Below, one piece after another: positions 30,006 to 38,623 of a DNA stretch of 38,924 bases (positions are counted from its first letter, which is position 1; the number at the start of each line of letters is the position of its first letter). The notes beneath the pieces were generated by a model. The model was not told where the DNA came from, searched no databases, and was given only the letters and a program-made list of their open reading frames with translations. Both the position numbers and the translations under genes were made by a program. Source of the DNA: Akkermansia muciniphila (GTDB lineage Bacteria; Verrucomicrobiota; Kiritimatiellia; RFP12; UBA1067); assembly GCA_945870145.1 (NCBI GenBank), contig CAMBQV010000006.1, positions 1 through 38,924 of the forward strand, read 5' to 3'.

Positions 30006-31766
30006 ATGTTGACGAACGCGAGTGAACAAAAATATCGAACCCTGCGCCAGAGCGCACGCGGGATCGGTTTTGTTGCGTTGGTCTTCAGCTTAACCGTAGC
30101 GACCTTGTTGGCGACAGACTGGATGCGGACGGATGTCACGGAGACAGTGCGTTCAGACGTCTTGGCTCAGGCTTTGGCAAAGGGACGCACAATAGCGCAT
30201 GATGAGCAGACGGTGGCTTTTGCGCGGCAAATGGATCTTCTGGCGCGTCGCGCCTATTTCAGCGGCTTTACCTTTCGTCAGAGTGGCATGTTGTTGCTGG
30301 TGATCGGCTTGCTGGTTACAGCGGGCTGTTTTGGTGTTGCGTGGCGCTTGAGCCTGCTGATCCCCGATCCACGCGGACTTTCAGATTCTGCTCCTGCCAC
30401 CACGGACCGTCGGACAATCATAGTGATTCTGCTCGCAAGTACACTTTTATTGGTAGTGGCCACAGGGATGGAGTGGCGACAGTCCAGACGCCAGCCTTCG
30501 AAAGAGGAGTCTGCTTTGCGTGCCCGCTTGAAGAATCCCGCGCTTAAGCCTGGCGAAGAAAATGTCTGTCCCTGCAAGAAGGGCACGTTGCAACAGGATA
30601 TGGATAAGCAGTGGCCTTTCTTTCGTGGACCTCACATGAATGGTGTTGCGCTTTCGGCTACGCCCACCACCACATGGGATGTTAAAGCTGGAACACATAT
30701 CAAGTGGAAGCAGTCTTTGGATTTCAAGGGCTCGAGTAGTCCAGCAGTCTGGGGTAACCGTCTCTTTCTGACCACAGGTGAAAAAGAGGCTCGTCGGGTT
30801 TTGGCGTACGATACTGAGACAGGGCAATCCTTATGGGATGTCAGCATCCTCGATGGAACGACGCAAGGCGAGCCCCTGCCAGAGCCCTTTGAAGACGCTG
30901 GCTTTGCCGCAGCGTCTCCTGCGTGCGATGAGAAGCACGTCTATGCGATTTTCGGGACAGGTGACCTTGTTGCGCTTAATCATGAAGGAAAGAAAGTCTG
31001 GCAGGTCTATCTGGGTCGTCCTGATAACTCGTTTGGGCATGTCTCCTCTTTGGTTTATTGCGGTCAGATGCTTCTGGTTCAGTGGGACCATCAGAAGAAT
31101 GCAAAGGTCATCGCTTTTGATAAACAAACAGGAAAGATTCTTTGGGAGACGCCTCGTACAGAGGTAGGTATGTCGTGGTCCACCCCCTTAATTATGACGA
31201 TTTGCGACAAACCCCAGTTAATCGTCAATGCCGCCAAGCAGACGTGGGGAATCGAAATGGCCACGGGAAAAAAGCTTTGGACGGTCAATGCGGTGGAGGG
31301 TGAAATCGCACCGTCTCTGACGTTTGAGGGTGATACCTGGGTCGCGGCAAATGAAGCGTCCCAGCTGATCGCCTTTAAGATGCAACCCGATGGGAGTCCC
31401 AAGCAATCCTGGTTCTGGAATGAAGGCGGTTTGCCAGATGTCTCCAGTCCGGTAGCCTTTAATCAACTCGTCTTTTTCTCAAATGATAAAGGCAATGTTG
31501 TCTGCCATAGCATGGAAGATGGCAAGCGTCTCTGGGAGAAACAGAACGACCATGGGTATTATATGTCCCCGATCATTGCGGGAGGCAAGCTCTTCGTGGC
31601 TGATCGTGAACAAGGCGTCTTCAAAATCTATACGGCCGACAAGGAGGGGAAAGATCTGGCGGCAAATCCGATGGGTGAAGCTGTGAATGCAACCCCCGCC
31701 TTTGTTGGCAAGCGCATGTACATCCGGTCGAAGACGACCCTCTGGTGTATTGAAGAGAAGAAATGA
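30006..31766 (+). CDS. Membrane-anchored PQQ-like beta-propeller protein
   Basis: The 586-aa protein begins with a membrane part of three hydrophobic segments (about 18-38, 92-116 and 136-153). A small C-P-C-K-K motif near residue 185 and W-P-F-F-R-G-P-H-M-N-G-V follow. The rest is a seven- or eight-bladed PQQ/quinoprotein-type propeller with repeated motifs such as V-L-A-Y-D-T-E-T-G-Q-S-L-W, V-I-A-F-D-K-Q-T-G-K-I-L-W-E-T and V-C-H-S-M-E-D-G-K-R-L-W-E. Proteins with this W-P-x-F-R-G-P opening are abundant in Planctomycetes and Verrucomicrobia, mostly without known function. No PQQ-dehydrogenase catalytic residues were identified, so enzyme activity is doubtful. AGAGG 4 nt before the ATG supports this start over a GTG overlapping the rsmA stop. 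Confidence 0.8.
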   Translation: MLTNASEQKYRTLRQSARGIGFVALVFSLTVATLLATDWMRTDVTETVRSDVLAQALAKGRTIAHDEQTVAFARQMDLLARRAYFSGFTFRQSGMLLLVIGLLVTAGCFGVAWRLSLLIPDPRGLSDSAPATTDRRTIIVILLASTLLLVVATGMEWRQSRRQPSKEESALRARLKNPALKPGEENVCPCKKGTLQQDMDKQWPFFRGPHMNGVALSATPTTTWDVKAGTHIKWKQSLDFKGSSSPAVWGNRLFLTTGEKEARRVLAYDTETGQSLWDVSILDGTTQGEPLPEPFEDAGFAAASPACDEKHVYAIFGTGDLVALNHEGKKVWQVYLGRPDNSFGHVSSLVYCGQMLLVQWDHQKNAKVIAFDKQTGKILWETPRTEVGMSWSTPLIMTICDKPQLIVNAAKQTWGIEMATGKKLWTVNAVEGEIAPSLTFEGDTWVAANEASQLIAFKMQPDGSPKQSWFWNEGGLPDVSSPVAFNQLVFFSNDKGNVVCHSMEDGKRLWEKQNDHGYYMSPIIAGGKLFVADREQGVFKIYTADKEGKDLAANPMGEAVNATPAFVGKRMYIRSKTTLWCIEEKK

Positions 31767-31891
31767 ATATCCAATATCCAACACGGAATGTCCAATATCC
31801 AAGGGGAGATGCCGCATTTCCGATGGTTATTGATTATTCCTTGTTGATGATTGGATATTCACTCCTTTTTCTGAACCCTAAACCCTGGCCC
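31762..31891 (+). repeat. Inverted ATCCAAT heptamer arrays plus CTGAACC heptamers
   Basis: The left arm (31762-31803) has six heptamers such as AATGAAT, ATCCAAT, ATCCAAC, ACGGAAT, GTCCAAT. The right arm (31822-31863) has GATGGTT, ATTGATT, ATTCCTT, GTTGATG, ATTGGAT, ATTCACT. Read in reverse complement, the arms match at about 31 of 42 positions, unit against unit, around an 18-nt loop. Three more heptamers (CTGAACC, CTAAACC, CTGGCCC; 31871-31891) then reuse the word found before argS and end 7 nt before the next start codon, which has no Shine-Dalgarno sequence. The left arm overlaps the last codons of the beta-propeller gene. Confidence 0.85.
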
Positions 31892-31898
31892 CGCGCAA

Positions 31899-32966
31899 AT
31901 GTCTAAAACATCTATTACGAAGATACTCTTATTCCTCGGGCTCCTCTGCCTTGTCTCCTCCTGGCAGAGCCAGCAACTGGCCGAGCGTCGTCGCGTTCAG
32001 ACGGCGGGGATGGGAGAGGTTTATAGTGGTCAGGTTCCTGCGGCGTTGAATTTTGTGATGGTCGGACTGGGTGGCTTCCGTGGGTTGGTGGCGGAGGTGC
32101 TCTGGTTTAGGGTGAGCCGGCTCCAAATGGAGGGGCGTTATTTGGAGTTGGTTCAGCTGGCGAATTGGATCACAATGTTGGATCCGAAGGCTTCGGAGGC
32201 ATGGACCTTTAATGCCTGGAATCTTGCTTACAACATCAGCGTGCTGATGAACCGTCCAGAGGATCGTTTGCGCTGGGTGCTCAACGGCATCTCTCTGTTG
32301 CGCGATCAAGCACTTCGTTTTAACCCACGAGATGCCAGGCTCTATCGGGAGCTCGCCTGGATGTATCAGCATAAGATTGGCGAGAATCTGGATACGGCAC
32401 ATTTTCATTACAAAGCCTATCTGCTCGAGAGCTTGGCGCCCTGCGTCAATAGCAATGGAACGATTTGCGTTTCAGATGCCACCCGTGAGGTGTTGGTGAC
32501 CCTGCGTTTGGACATCAACCAGATGGTCGCCCTGGAAAGACGGTATGGTCCGCTGGACTGGCGTATGGCAGAGACGCATGCGCTCTATTGGGCATCATTA
32601 GGCCTCTCGTGTGCGAACGGGACTGAACAGTCGTTGTGTGAATACTCCGTCAATCAGGCCTTGATGTTGAGTGTCTTAAGAGGCCGTTTTGTAGGTTCGG
32701 TTTCTCAGAAGCAATGGCGGGCGGCCCCGAATTTCGGCTTGGCCCTCACAGCTGCAGATGCATTACGCGCGACAACCCAGAAGAGCCGTTCGAAACATCA
32801 GACCGCCATTTTGGTCCGCTACTTGGCAAAAACCATCCGTATGGCCATGAAGGCGGGCGAGGGTCTGTTGGCGCAACAGCTCTATGAACGGCTCAAACTC
32901 GCGGTGCCAGCCCCTCTTCAGGTGCCAACCTTTGATGAGGTTGTCAAGGGGTGGGGAAGCAAATAG
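31899..32966 (+). CDS. Uncharacterised membrane-anchored TPR-like protein
   Basis: The function of this 355-aa protein is unknown. An N-terminal hydrophobic segment (about residues 8-22, I-L-L-F-L-G-L-L-C-L-V-S-S-W) suggests a membrane anchor or uncleaved signal. The body is helical with repeated aromatic/Leu patterns such as L-V-A-E-V-L-W-F-R-V-S-R-L-Q-M-E-G-R-Y-L-E-L-V-Q-L-A-N-W and D-P-K-A-S-E-A-W-T-F-N-A-W-N-L-A-Y-N, and looks TPR-like. I recall similar proteins with an L-W-F-R-x-x-R-L-Q-x-E-G-R segment from PVC bacteria, without an assigned role. The next gene follows after 10 bp with a good ribosome-binding site, so the two are probably co-transcribed. No ribosome-binding site is seen before this ATG. 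Confidence 0.6.
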   Translation: MSKTSITKILLFLGLLCLVSSWQSQQLAERRRVQTAGMGEVYSGQVPAALNFVMVGLGGFRGLVAEVLWFRVSRLQMEGRYLELVQLANWITMLDPKASEAWTFNAWNLAYNISVLMNRPEDRLRWVLNGISLLRDQALRFNPRDARLYRELAWMYQHKIGENLDTAHFHYKAYLLESLAPCVNSNGTICVSDATREVLVTLRLDINQMVALERRYGPLDWRMAETHALYWASLGLSCANGTEQSLCEYSVNQALMLSVLRGRFVGSVSQKQWRAAPNFGLALTAADALRATTQKSRSKHQTAILVRYLAKTIRMAMKAGEGLLAQQLYERLKLAVPAPLQVPTFDEVVKGWGSK

Positions 32967-32976
32967 GGAGAAGGAC

Positions 32977-34083
32977 ATGATGAAGAGAAACACGAAAGTA
33001 TGGGTATGGATCTTGCTCAGCACCTGTCAGATCATGTGGGTGTTTGCTGGTAGTCAGGAGGAGCTCTTCACAACACTTCAGAAGACGCCGTGGGAGGCGA
33101 AGTCCATGCAGGCGCTTCAGACCTTGATGCGTAATGAGCGTGAACCTGTTGCGCTGCGGAGTCGTGCCATGGCAATCTGTAGCCTCGCGCTGCTTCGTCA
33201 AGGAAACACCAATCAGTTTGTCAAAGCCTCTCAATTTCTCGAGTCTACTTTCCCAGAGGAGAAGGGGCTTATCACGGTGTCGATTGCGGAAAACTTCGAA
33301 AACTGCTCAGCCTGTAGTGGAAAGGGAAGACGTGAGGTTCCTTGTCCGGCGTGCAAAGGGAAAGCCTGTTTGCGCTGTAAAGGCGCGCAAGTTATTCAGA
33401 CGGTCTGCACCCTCTGCATGGGGACAAAACAACAATTTAAGCTTAGTCCTGCTGTGCAGGAAAATGCGCTTCGCCTGCTCAAGGAGGGCGTGGACATCTG
33501 CCAGAAGAATCTCCGTTTTGAGAAGGAGTCGGTCGTAGCACTTGCGGAGAAGGACAATGCCAAAAAGATTGCCCTGTTAGAAGCCGTATTATCTAGCTTT
33601 CCTGAACGGACGGATCTTGCCCCAGTTCAGAAGAGCCTTGAGGAGGCTAAGAAGATTCGCGAGGTTGAGTTAGCCAGAAAAAAGGAAAGGGAGCGGCGAG
33701 AGAAAGAGGAGCGGGAGGTGGAACGCTTGCGGGGGTTGAGAGAGGTTCCCGCTGCGGAACGCGAAGCAGCCATCAATGCCATAGAGACGTATCTTCTCAA
33801 AAACCCAAAATGTTCCGCGCAGAATGAGCTGGAGGAACTGAAGGCGGAACTGACAGCCAAGGTGGCATTGCGCAACCGGCTGATCTCGTCGGCACTCTGG
33901 CTGGTGGGGCTCTGTGGCGGTTTTGCCTTTATTGTTTTTCTGAAGGTGATGATTTTTTCCAAGAAGATTGAGCGTTCTGGCCCGCTTCCGGGTATGGCGC
34001 GTATTGACAAGAATAAGTTTACTGATCCGTTGGCGGAAGAACGTGAAAAGAACCAGACTCGCAGTAAACAAGAGGGAAACTAA
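32977..34083 (+). CDS. Membrane protein with DnaJ-type cysteine-rich zinc finger and coiled coil
   Basis: The 368-aa protein starts with a signal-like segment (K-V-W-V-W-I-L-L-S-T-C-Q-I-M-W-V-F-A-G). Four CxxC motifs follow at C110/C113, C123/C126, C131/C134 and C144/C147 in C-x-x-C-x-G-x-x contexts, as in the DnaJ zinc-finger region. There is no J domain or H-P-D motif. A charged coiled coil (about 205-255) precedes a transmembrane helix (about 302-326) and a short basic tail. If the first segment is cleaved, the zinc finger lies outside the cytoplasm. The function is unknown; a redox or chaperone role is speculation. GGGAG and AAGG just upstream favour this ATG, with a second ATG immediately after. 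recJ starts 6 bp after the stop. Confidence 0.7.
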   Translation: MMKRNTKVWVWILLSTCQIMWVFAGSQEELFTTLQKTPWEAKSMQALQTLMRNEREPVALRSRAMAICSLALLRQGNTNQFVKASQFLESTFPEEKGLITVSIAENFENCSACSGKGRREVPCPACKGKACLRCKGAQVIQTVCTLCMGTKQQFKLSPAVQENALRLLKEGVDICQKNLRFEKESVVALAEKDNAKKIALLEAVLSSFPERTDLAPVQKSLEEAKKIREVELARKKERERREKEEREVERLRGLREVPAAEREAAINAIETYLLKNPKCSAQNELEELKAELTAKVALRNRLISSALWLVGLCGGFAFIVFLKVMIFSKKIERSGPLPGMARIDKNKFTDPLAEEREKNQTRSKQEGN

Positions 34084-34089
34084 ACCGCG

Positions 34090-35877
34090 ATGGAGACGTA
34101 TTGGCTTGAGAGCGTTTGTGACGAAGAGAGTGCCTTGGCCATTGCTGAGGCATTTGAGCTTCCTCTTCCCCTTGCTCGTCTTTTAGTCGTTCGAGGACAC
34201 ACAAGTACGGAGAAGGTTCGTCATTTCTTGGAGGAGGATCTTTTAAAAGGGCTCGGAAAGCCCTTAGATTTTCCGGGTATTTCTGAGTCTGTGGAGCGGA
34301 TCTGGTCGGCCATCCATGCGAAAAAACGGATCGTGGTCTATGGCGACTTTGATGTGGATGGTGTAGTAGCCACAGCCACCTTGGTCACCGCGTTGCAGCG
34401 TCTGGGCGCAGAGGTGTCCCCTTTTCTTCCGTTGCGTGAGACAGAAGGCTATGGTTTGACACTGAAGGGCTTGCAGCGCTGTCTGAGGGAGTTCTCCTGT
34501 CAAGTAGTGAAGAAAGGGGAAGGGCCCTCGCTCCTGATAACTGTGGATTGCGGGATCAACTCGGTTGCTGAAGTGGAGTGGCTGAACCAACAAGGCATCG
34601 AGGTGATTATTACTGACCACCATGAGCCTGGTCCGACCTTACCCACGGCCTCTGTGATTGTCAATCCCCGTGTAGCTTATGCGCCAGGCGCCGAGGCACT
34701 CTGCGGTTCGGGTCTTGCCTTTAAGCTGGTCTATGCATTGGTTGAGAAGGGGCGCTCCATGGGCTGGTATACAGGAACCTCCTTGAGTGGCGACCTATTG
34801 CCCGGGGTCGGCCTTGCGACCGTAGCCGATGTTGTGCCTTTAAAAGGGGAGAACCGGACGCTCGTCACCCATGCGCTCCGTCAATGGAACCGAGCAAGTG
34901 TCGGCTTGAAGGCTTTGTTGTCTCGGGCAGTCCAAAATGGACGAGAAGAGGTGAGTGCCACGACCTTCGCGTTTTTGTTGGGTCCGCGAATCAATGCTGC
35001 AGGACGTATGGGCTCTGCGATGATTGCCTACGAATTGTTGACAACCTGCGATAAGGATCGTGCGGCCCAGTTGGCTGCCGAATTACACAACTTGAATGCT
35101 GAACGGATGACCGTCGAAAAGAGGCTTATGGCTGCAGCACGTCTCCAGTGCGGTCTCGAAGAGACAAAGGAAAAGAGTGTTGGCGCTGTTGTTGCTGCGG
35201 GGCCCAAAGACGAGGGCTGGCATGAAGGGGTATTGGGGATTGTGGCTGCGCGTTTGAGCGAGATGACGGGGTTGCCGTCGGTCGTCATTGCCCTTGAGGC
35301 GGACGGCACTGGGCGCGGTTCTGTACGAGCAGGGGAGGGGTATCAGGCGGTGGAGGCTCTGCAGGGCCTCCACGATCTGCTGCTCGGGTTTGGAGGCCAT
35401 GCCCGTGCCGCAGGACTCACCTTGAGGAGTGGCTGTTTAGAGGCCTTCTGTCAGCGTTTTAAAGTCGAGTGCGAGAAACAGCGCAACCAAATGGACGAAC
35501 AGCAAAGACGCCTAAAATGTGATGGCTGGCTGTCACCTGAAGATCTGACGTTGTCATTCCATGATGCCCAGCAACGGCTGGCTCCCTTTGGAGAGGGGCA
35601 TGGTATACCTCGGTGGGGGTTGAGCGATGTTTCTTTTGAGCAGGTCGCCCCTATGGGGCAAGCGGGAGACCATCTCCAGTTGAGCATGCGTTTAAGAGAC
35701 GGGCGTCTCATCCGAGGTGTCTGGTTCCGCCGCGGTCATCTTGTCGAAAAAATTCGAACAGATCCAGGTCCTTACCACCTGCTTTTCGAATTACAACGTA
35801 ATGATTTTCGAGAAAAAAGCACTGTGGAATTACGGATGATCGCGCTTGCATCTACCTCTAAAGGTGTGTTACATTAA
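34090..35877 (+). CDS. recJ: Single-stranded-DNA-specific exonuclease RecJ
   Basis: The 595-aa protein has the DHH phosphoesterase motifs Y-G-D-F-D-V-D-G (84-91), V-D-C-G at about 152 and D-H-H (176-178). L-A-T-V-A-D-V-V-P-L, L-G-P-R-I-N-A-A-G-R-M and the DHHA1 motif G-F-G-G-H-A-R-A-A-G-L follow, then a C-terminal OB-type domain. RecJ degrades single-stranded DNA 5'-3' in recombination and mismatch or base-excision repair, using Mn/Mg held by the aspartates. The start has only a weak ribosome-binding site and probably depends on the gene 6 bp upstream. Confidence 0.94.
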   Translation: METYWLESVCDEESALAIAEAFELPLPLARLLVVRGHTSTEKVRHFLEEDLLKGLGKPLDFPGISESVERIWSAIHAKKRIVVYGDFDVDGVVATATLVTALQRLGAEVSPFLPLRETEGYGLTLKGLQRCLREFSCQVVKKGEGPSLLITVDCGINSVAEVEWLNQQGIEVIITDHHEPGPTLPTASVIVNPRVAYAPGAEALCGSGLAFKLVYALVEKGRSMGWYTGTSLSGDLLPGVGLATVADVVPLKGENRTLVTHALRQWNRASVGLKALLSRAVQNGREEVSATTFAFLLGPRINAAGRMGSAMIAYELLTTCDKDRAAQLAAELHNLNAERMTVEKRLMAAARLQCGLEETKEKSVGAVVAAGPKDEGWHEGVLGIVAARLSEMTGLPSVVIALEADGTGRGSVRAGEGYQAVEALQGLHDLLLGFGGHARAAGLTLRSGCLEAFCQRFKVECEKQRNQMDEQQRRLKCDGWLSPEDLTLSFHDAQQRLAPFGEGHGIPRWGLSDVSFEQVAPMGQAGDHLQLSMRLRDGRLIRGVWFRRGHLVEKIRTDPGPYHLLFELQRNDFREKSTVELRMIALASTSKGVLH

Positions 35878-35930
35878 AGTAAATTAAAACGGTATGCATG
35901 TGTGTCCAGCACGGTATTTAGGAAAATGTT

Positions 35931-38582
35931 ATGGAAGTCAATAGCGAGATTAAAATTGCCACCGAACCATTGACCTCAGCTGCCTGCCCAAAATGTGGAG
36001 CGGTTCTGGATGTGTCCAACAGGCAAGCCTTTGAGAGCATTAAATGTGCAGCCTGTAGCTTCCGTTTTGATGTACCCGCACGCTTCGGAAATTTTTTAAT
36101 GCTGAAGTTTTTAGGCATGGGTGGCATGGGTGGCGTCTATCGTGCACGTGATGAAGGGCTTAATCGCGAGGTCGCTATCAAGGTGATGCAAAAGCGTTAT
36201 GGGGAAGATCCGACCTTTATTGCAAACTTTCAGCGCGAGGCGCAGTCTGCTGCCAAGCTTAATCATCCTAACATTGCGCAGATTTATTCTTTTGGACAGG
36301 CACTGGGACAGCCCTTTATTGTGATGGAACTGCTCTCTGGGGGAAGTTTGGATCGCATGATGGCAGAGCAGGGCCCCCTCGATCCTGCAATGGTGATGCA
36401 TATTGGGCAACAGATTGCGGAAGGTCTTCGTGAAGCTGCAGAAGCAGGTCTTGTTCATGGAGATGTGAAGCCCGAGAACATCTTGTTTGACAACGATAAG
36501 AATGCGAAGTTGCTCGACTTTGGGTTAGCCGCGATGTCTAATGCAGCCGCGTCCGAAATTTGGGGAACGCCTTTTTATATTCCACCAGAGAAGGTGAAGA
36601 AACAGCCCACGGATCTCCGTTCGGATATCTACAGTTTGGGCGCGACTTTGTACCATGCAATTGCAGGTGTGCCTCCTTTTGATGGTACGGATGTTGCCGC
36701 GGTTGTGAAGGCTCGCTTTGTTTCCGACCCAGTCTCGCTCCGGAATCTGCGAGGAAGTGTGGTGCCAGAAGAGGTGGATGCGATCATCCTGCGTATGATG
36801 GAAAAGGAACCCTCGAAACGTTACCCGACCTATGGCTCCTTGTTGAGCGATATGCGCCGCTACCTCGCTAAAGCTGGCCCCGTGAACCTCGCCACCTCCA
36901 GCAAGAAAATTATGATTAAAGGCAAGCGGCCCCAGATGTCCACCGTGGATGTTCCCGCAAACGACACCACGCCGTCCCCCTCGTCGACTTCCGCGACGAC
37001 CAAGACAGGCGGCAAGCCGACCTTCACCTTCATAAAGAAATCAAACTCCTTCTCATCTCCTTCAGCATCTGGAGTTGAAGGAGTAAGCAAACTTGACGAG
37101 GAGTTCGCGGCAATCGTCGAACAAAGGCGTAGAGCACAGAAACTCACAGGCATGATCGTGGGGGGTGTTGTGACAGGGATCGTGCTCATTGTGGGGCTTG
37201 TCATCTTCGGTCTTATGCGAGCTGAGCAAAATCGACAGAAGCAGACGGCCGAAGCCATTGCCAAGGCACAGGGGACAGCCGACGGCGCGCTTAAAAAGGC
37301 TGTGACAGGTTCAGGAAATTTTGTCGCGTATGTTAAGGAGTGCGAGACACAAGCTTTCCAATATGCTAATAACGCGCGAGATGTAGTTCTTGCGGCAACA
37401 GGGGATGAGGTCAAGGATCGGCTCGTACCCCAAGAGCCCGCATACAACATTCCGACTTTTGTGGAAGATGCTGTTACTGAGGCAGGCGTAGCAGCGACGA
37501 ACGCGCCTCCCATTGCGCCGACCTTGACGAAGGCACCTGCTTCCACAAATGCGGCGGCAACACCGTTGCCTGAGGAGAAAAAACAAGCCTCGAAAGCAAC
37601 GGACAAGGTCTTCAAGGTTGTGGATGTTGAAAAGGATGATGAACGGAACAAGTATCCGGTTGTCAAGGCAGTTCGTGCGATGTATATTGAGGCCTATCGC
37701 GTCAAATATGCCGCCTTGCTCTCTGCTGCGATGTTGGTTGAGATTGAAAAGTTGGCCCTTCAAGCTGAAGCACTCAAAGCACCAGAAAAACTAAAGGAAC
37801 TACAGGCGCTCGCGAATACGATTGTTCAAAAATGTAATGCCATGTGCGCAACGCAAGAAATGACAGAAGTCGCTCGCAATGTCAGTGGACTGAAGCGGGC
37901 TTTTGACAGTGTAAAGGCTGAGGCGTTGTCGCTTGCTGCAATCAAGAAGCAAGAGGCGATCGAGCAAGAGCGTATTCGCAAGCGTGAAGAGGAGGAGGCC
38001 AAAAAGAAACAAGAGGCCGAGAAGCTGGCGGCGAAGGAAAAGGGAGATTGCGAAAAAGTCGCTAACGTTGAAGTTTCGAATATCCCCTTGCTCAAGGCGA
38101 TGCGTTTTGATTCGGCTATGCGAAAATTGCGTCTCACAGAGGATGAGTTGACCACGGATGGGGGTAAAGAGGCACTGATGGTTGCCTTGGAGCGTGTTCG
38201 ACGCATTGAAGAGGCTATTAAGTATGTCGTGAACAATATCCAAGGATATAAGTCGCCTAAGGGGTGGTTGATTGAGGCTGTTGAGCCAAGAACCTTGACC
38301 GTCAGCAGCAAGCAGATTAAGTGGGAAGAGGTCTTTACCACGCACATGGAGGTTGTGAATGAACTCTTTAATGTGACCGTCTTTAATGCGGAGCGGACCA
38401 AAGATATGCGTGTGCGGGAGCGGACGCGCCTGGAGGTGAGCGGTGCCCTCTGCCTGTGGATGTATTATCGTGAGATTCCTGCAGCCGTGGAACGTGCAAA
38501 GCAAATTGGCATAAAAGCTACGCAAGAGTTTACGTCAGACGCGGAGAAAAATAAGAAGCTCCTGCCTGGACTCCTTGAGTAA
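35931..38582 (+). CDS. Transmembrane Hanks-type Ser/Thr protein kinase with N-terminal zinc ribbon
   Basis: The 883-aa protein starts with a zinc ribbon (C19/C22 and C39/C42). The kinase domain (about 53-315) has the glycine loop G-M-G-G-M-G-G-V-Y (62-70), K84 in V-A-I-K, catalytic loop H-G-D-V-K-P-E-N (176-183; Arg of HRD replaced by Gly), D-F-G (196-198), G-T-P-F-Y-I-P-P-E and S-D-I-Y-S-L-G. A Ser/Thr/Pro-rich linker leads to one transmembrane helix (about 404-427). The 455-residue C-terminal part is probably outside the membrane, with an Ala/Thr/Pro-rich stretch and a Lys/Glu-rich coiled coil; I recognise no sensor domain. The catalytic Asp, Lys and Asn are intact, so it should be active. 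AGGAAAA precedes the ATG. The 53-bp spacer after recJ shows no convincing promoter. Confidence 0.9.
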   Translation: MEVNSEIKIATEPLTSAACPKCGAVLDVSNRQAFESIKCAACSFRFDVPARFGNFLMLKFLGMGGMGGVYRARDEGLNREVAIKVMQKRYGEDPTFIANFQREAQSAAKLNHPNIAQIYSFGQALGQPFIVMELLSGGSLDRMMAEQGPLDPAMVMHIGQQIAEGLREAAEAGLVHGDVKPENILFDNDKNAKLLDFGLAAMSNAAASEIWGTPFYIPPEKVKKQPTDLRSDIYSLGATLYHAIAGVPPFDGTDVAAVVKARFVSDPVSLRNLRGSVVPEEVDAIILRMMEKEPSKRYPTYGSLLSDMRRYLAKAGPVNLATSSKKIMIKGKRPQMSTVDVPANDTTPSPSSTSATTKTGGKPTFTFIKKSNSFSSPSASGVEGVSKLDEEFAAIVEQRRRAQKLTGMIVGGVVTGIVLIVGLVIFGLMRAEQNRQKQTAEAIAKAQGTADGALKKAVTGSGNFVAYVKECETQAFQYANNARDVVLAATGDEVKDRLVPQEPAYNIPTFVEDAVTEAGVAATNAPPIAPTLTKAPASTNAAATPLPEEKKQASKATDKVFKVVDVEKDDERNKYPVVKAVRAMYIEAYRVKYAALLSAAMLVEIEKLALQAEALKAPEKLKELQALANTIVQKCNAMCATQEMTEVARNVSGLKRAFDSVKAEALSLAAIKKQEAIEQERIRKREEEEAKKKQEAEKLAAKEKGDCEKVANVEVSNIPLLKAMRFDSAMRKLRLTEDELTTDGGKEALMVALERVRRIEEAIKYVVNNIQGYKSPKGWLIEAVEPRTLTVSSKQIKWEEVFTTHMEVVNELFNVTVFNAERTKDMRVRERTRLEVSGALCLWMYYREIPAAVERAKQIGIKATQEFTSDAEKNKKLLPGLLE

Positions 38583-38623
38583 AAGGAGTACCCTTTCTAG
38601 CCAATAGGATGAGAGTCGTTTTA

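Noticed and set aside
37057-37083. 8-bp inverted repeat CTCCTTCA/TGAAGGAG inside the kinase gene
   Set aside because: It lies in the coding sequence of a low-complexity linker with no nearby gene boundary, so chance is the simplest explanation.
38582-38598. Weak AAAGG/CCTTT hairpin after the kinase gene as a terminator
   Set aside because: The stem is only 5 bp and no T-run follows.
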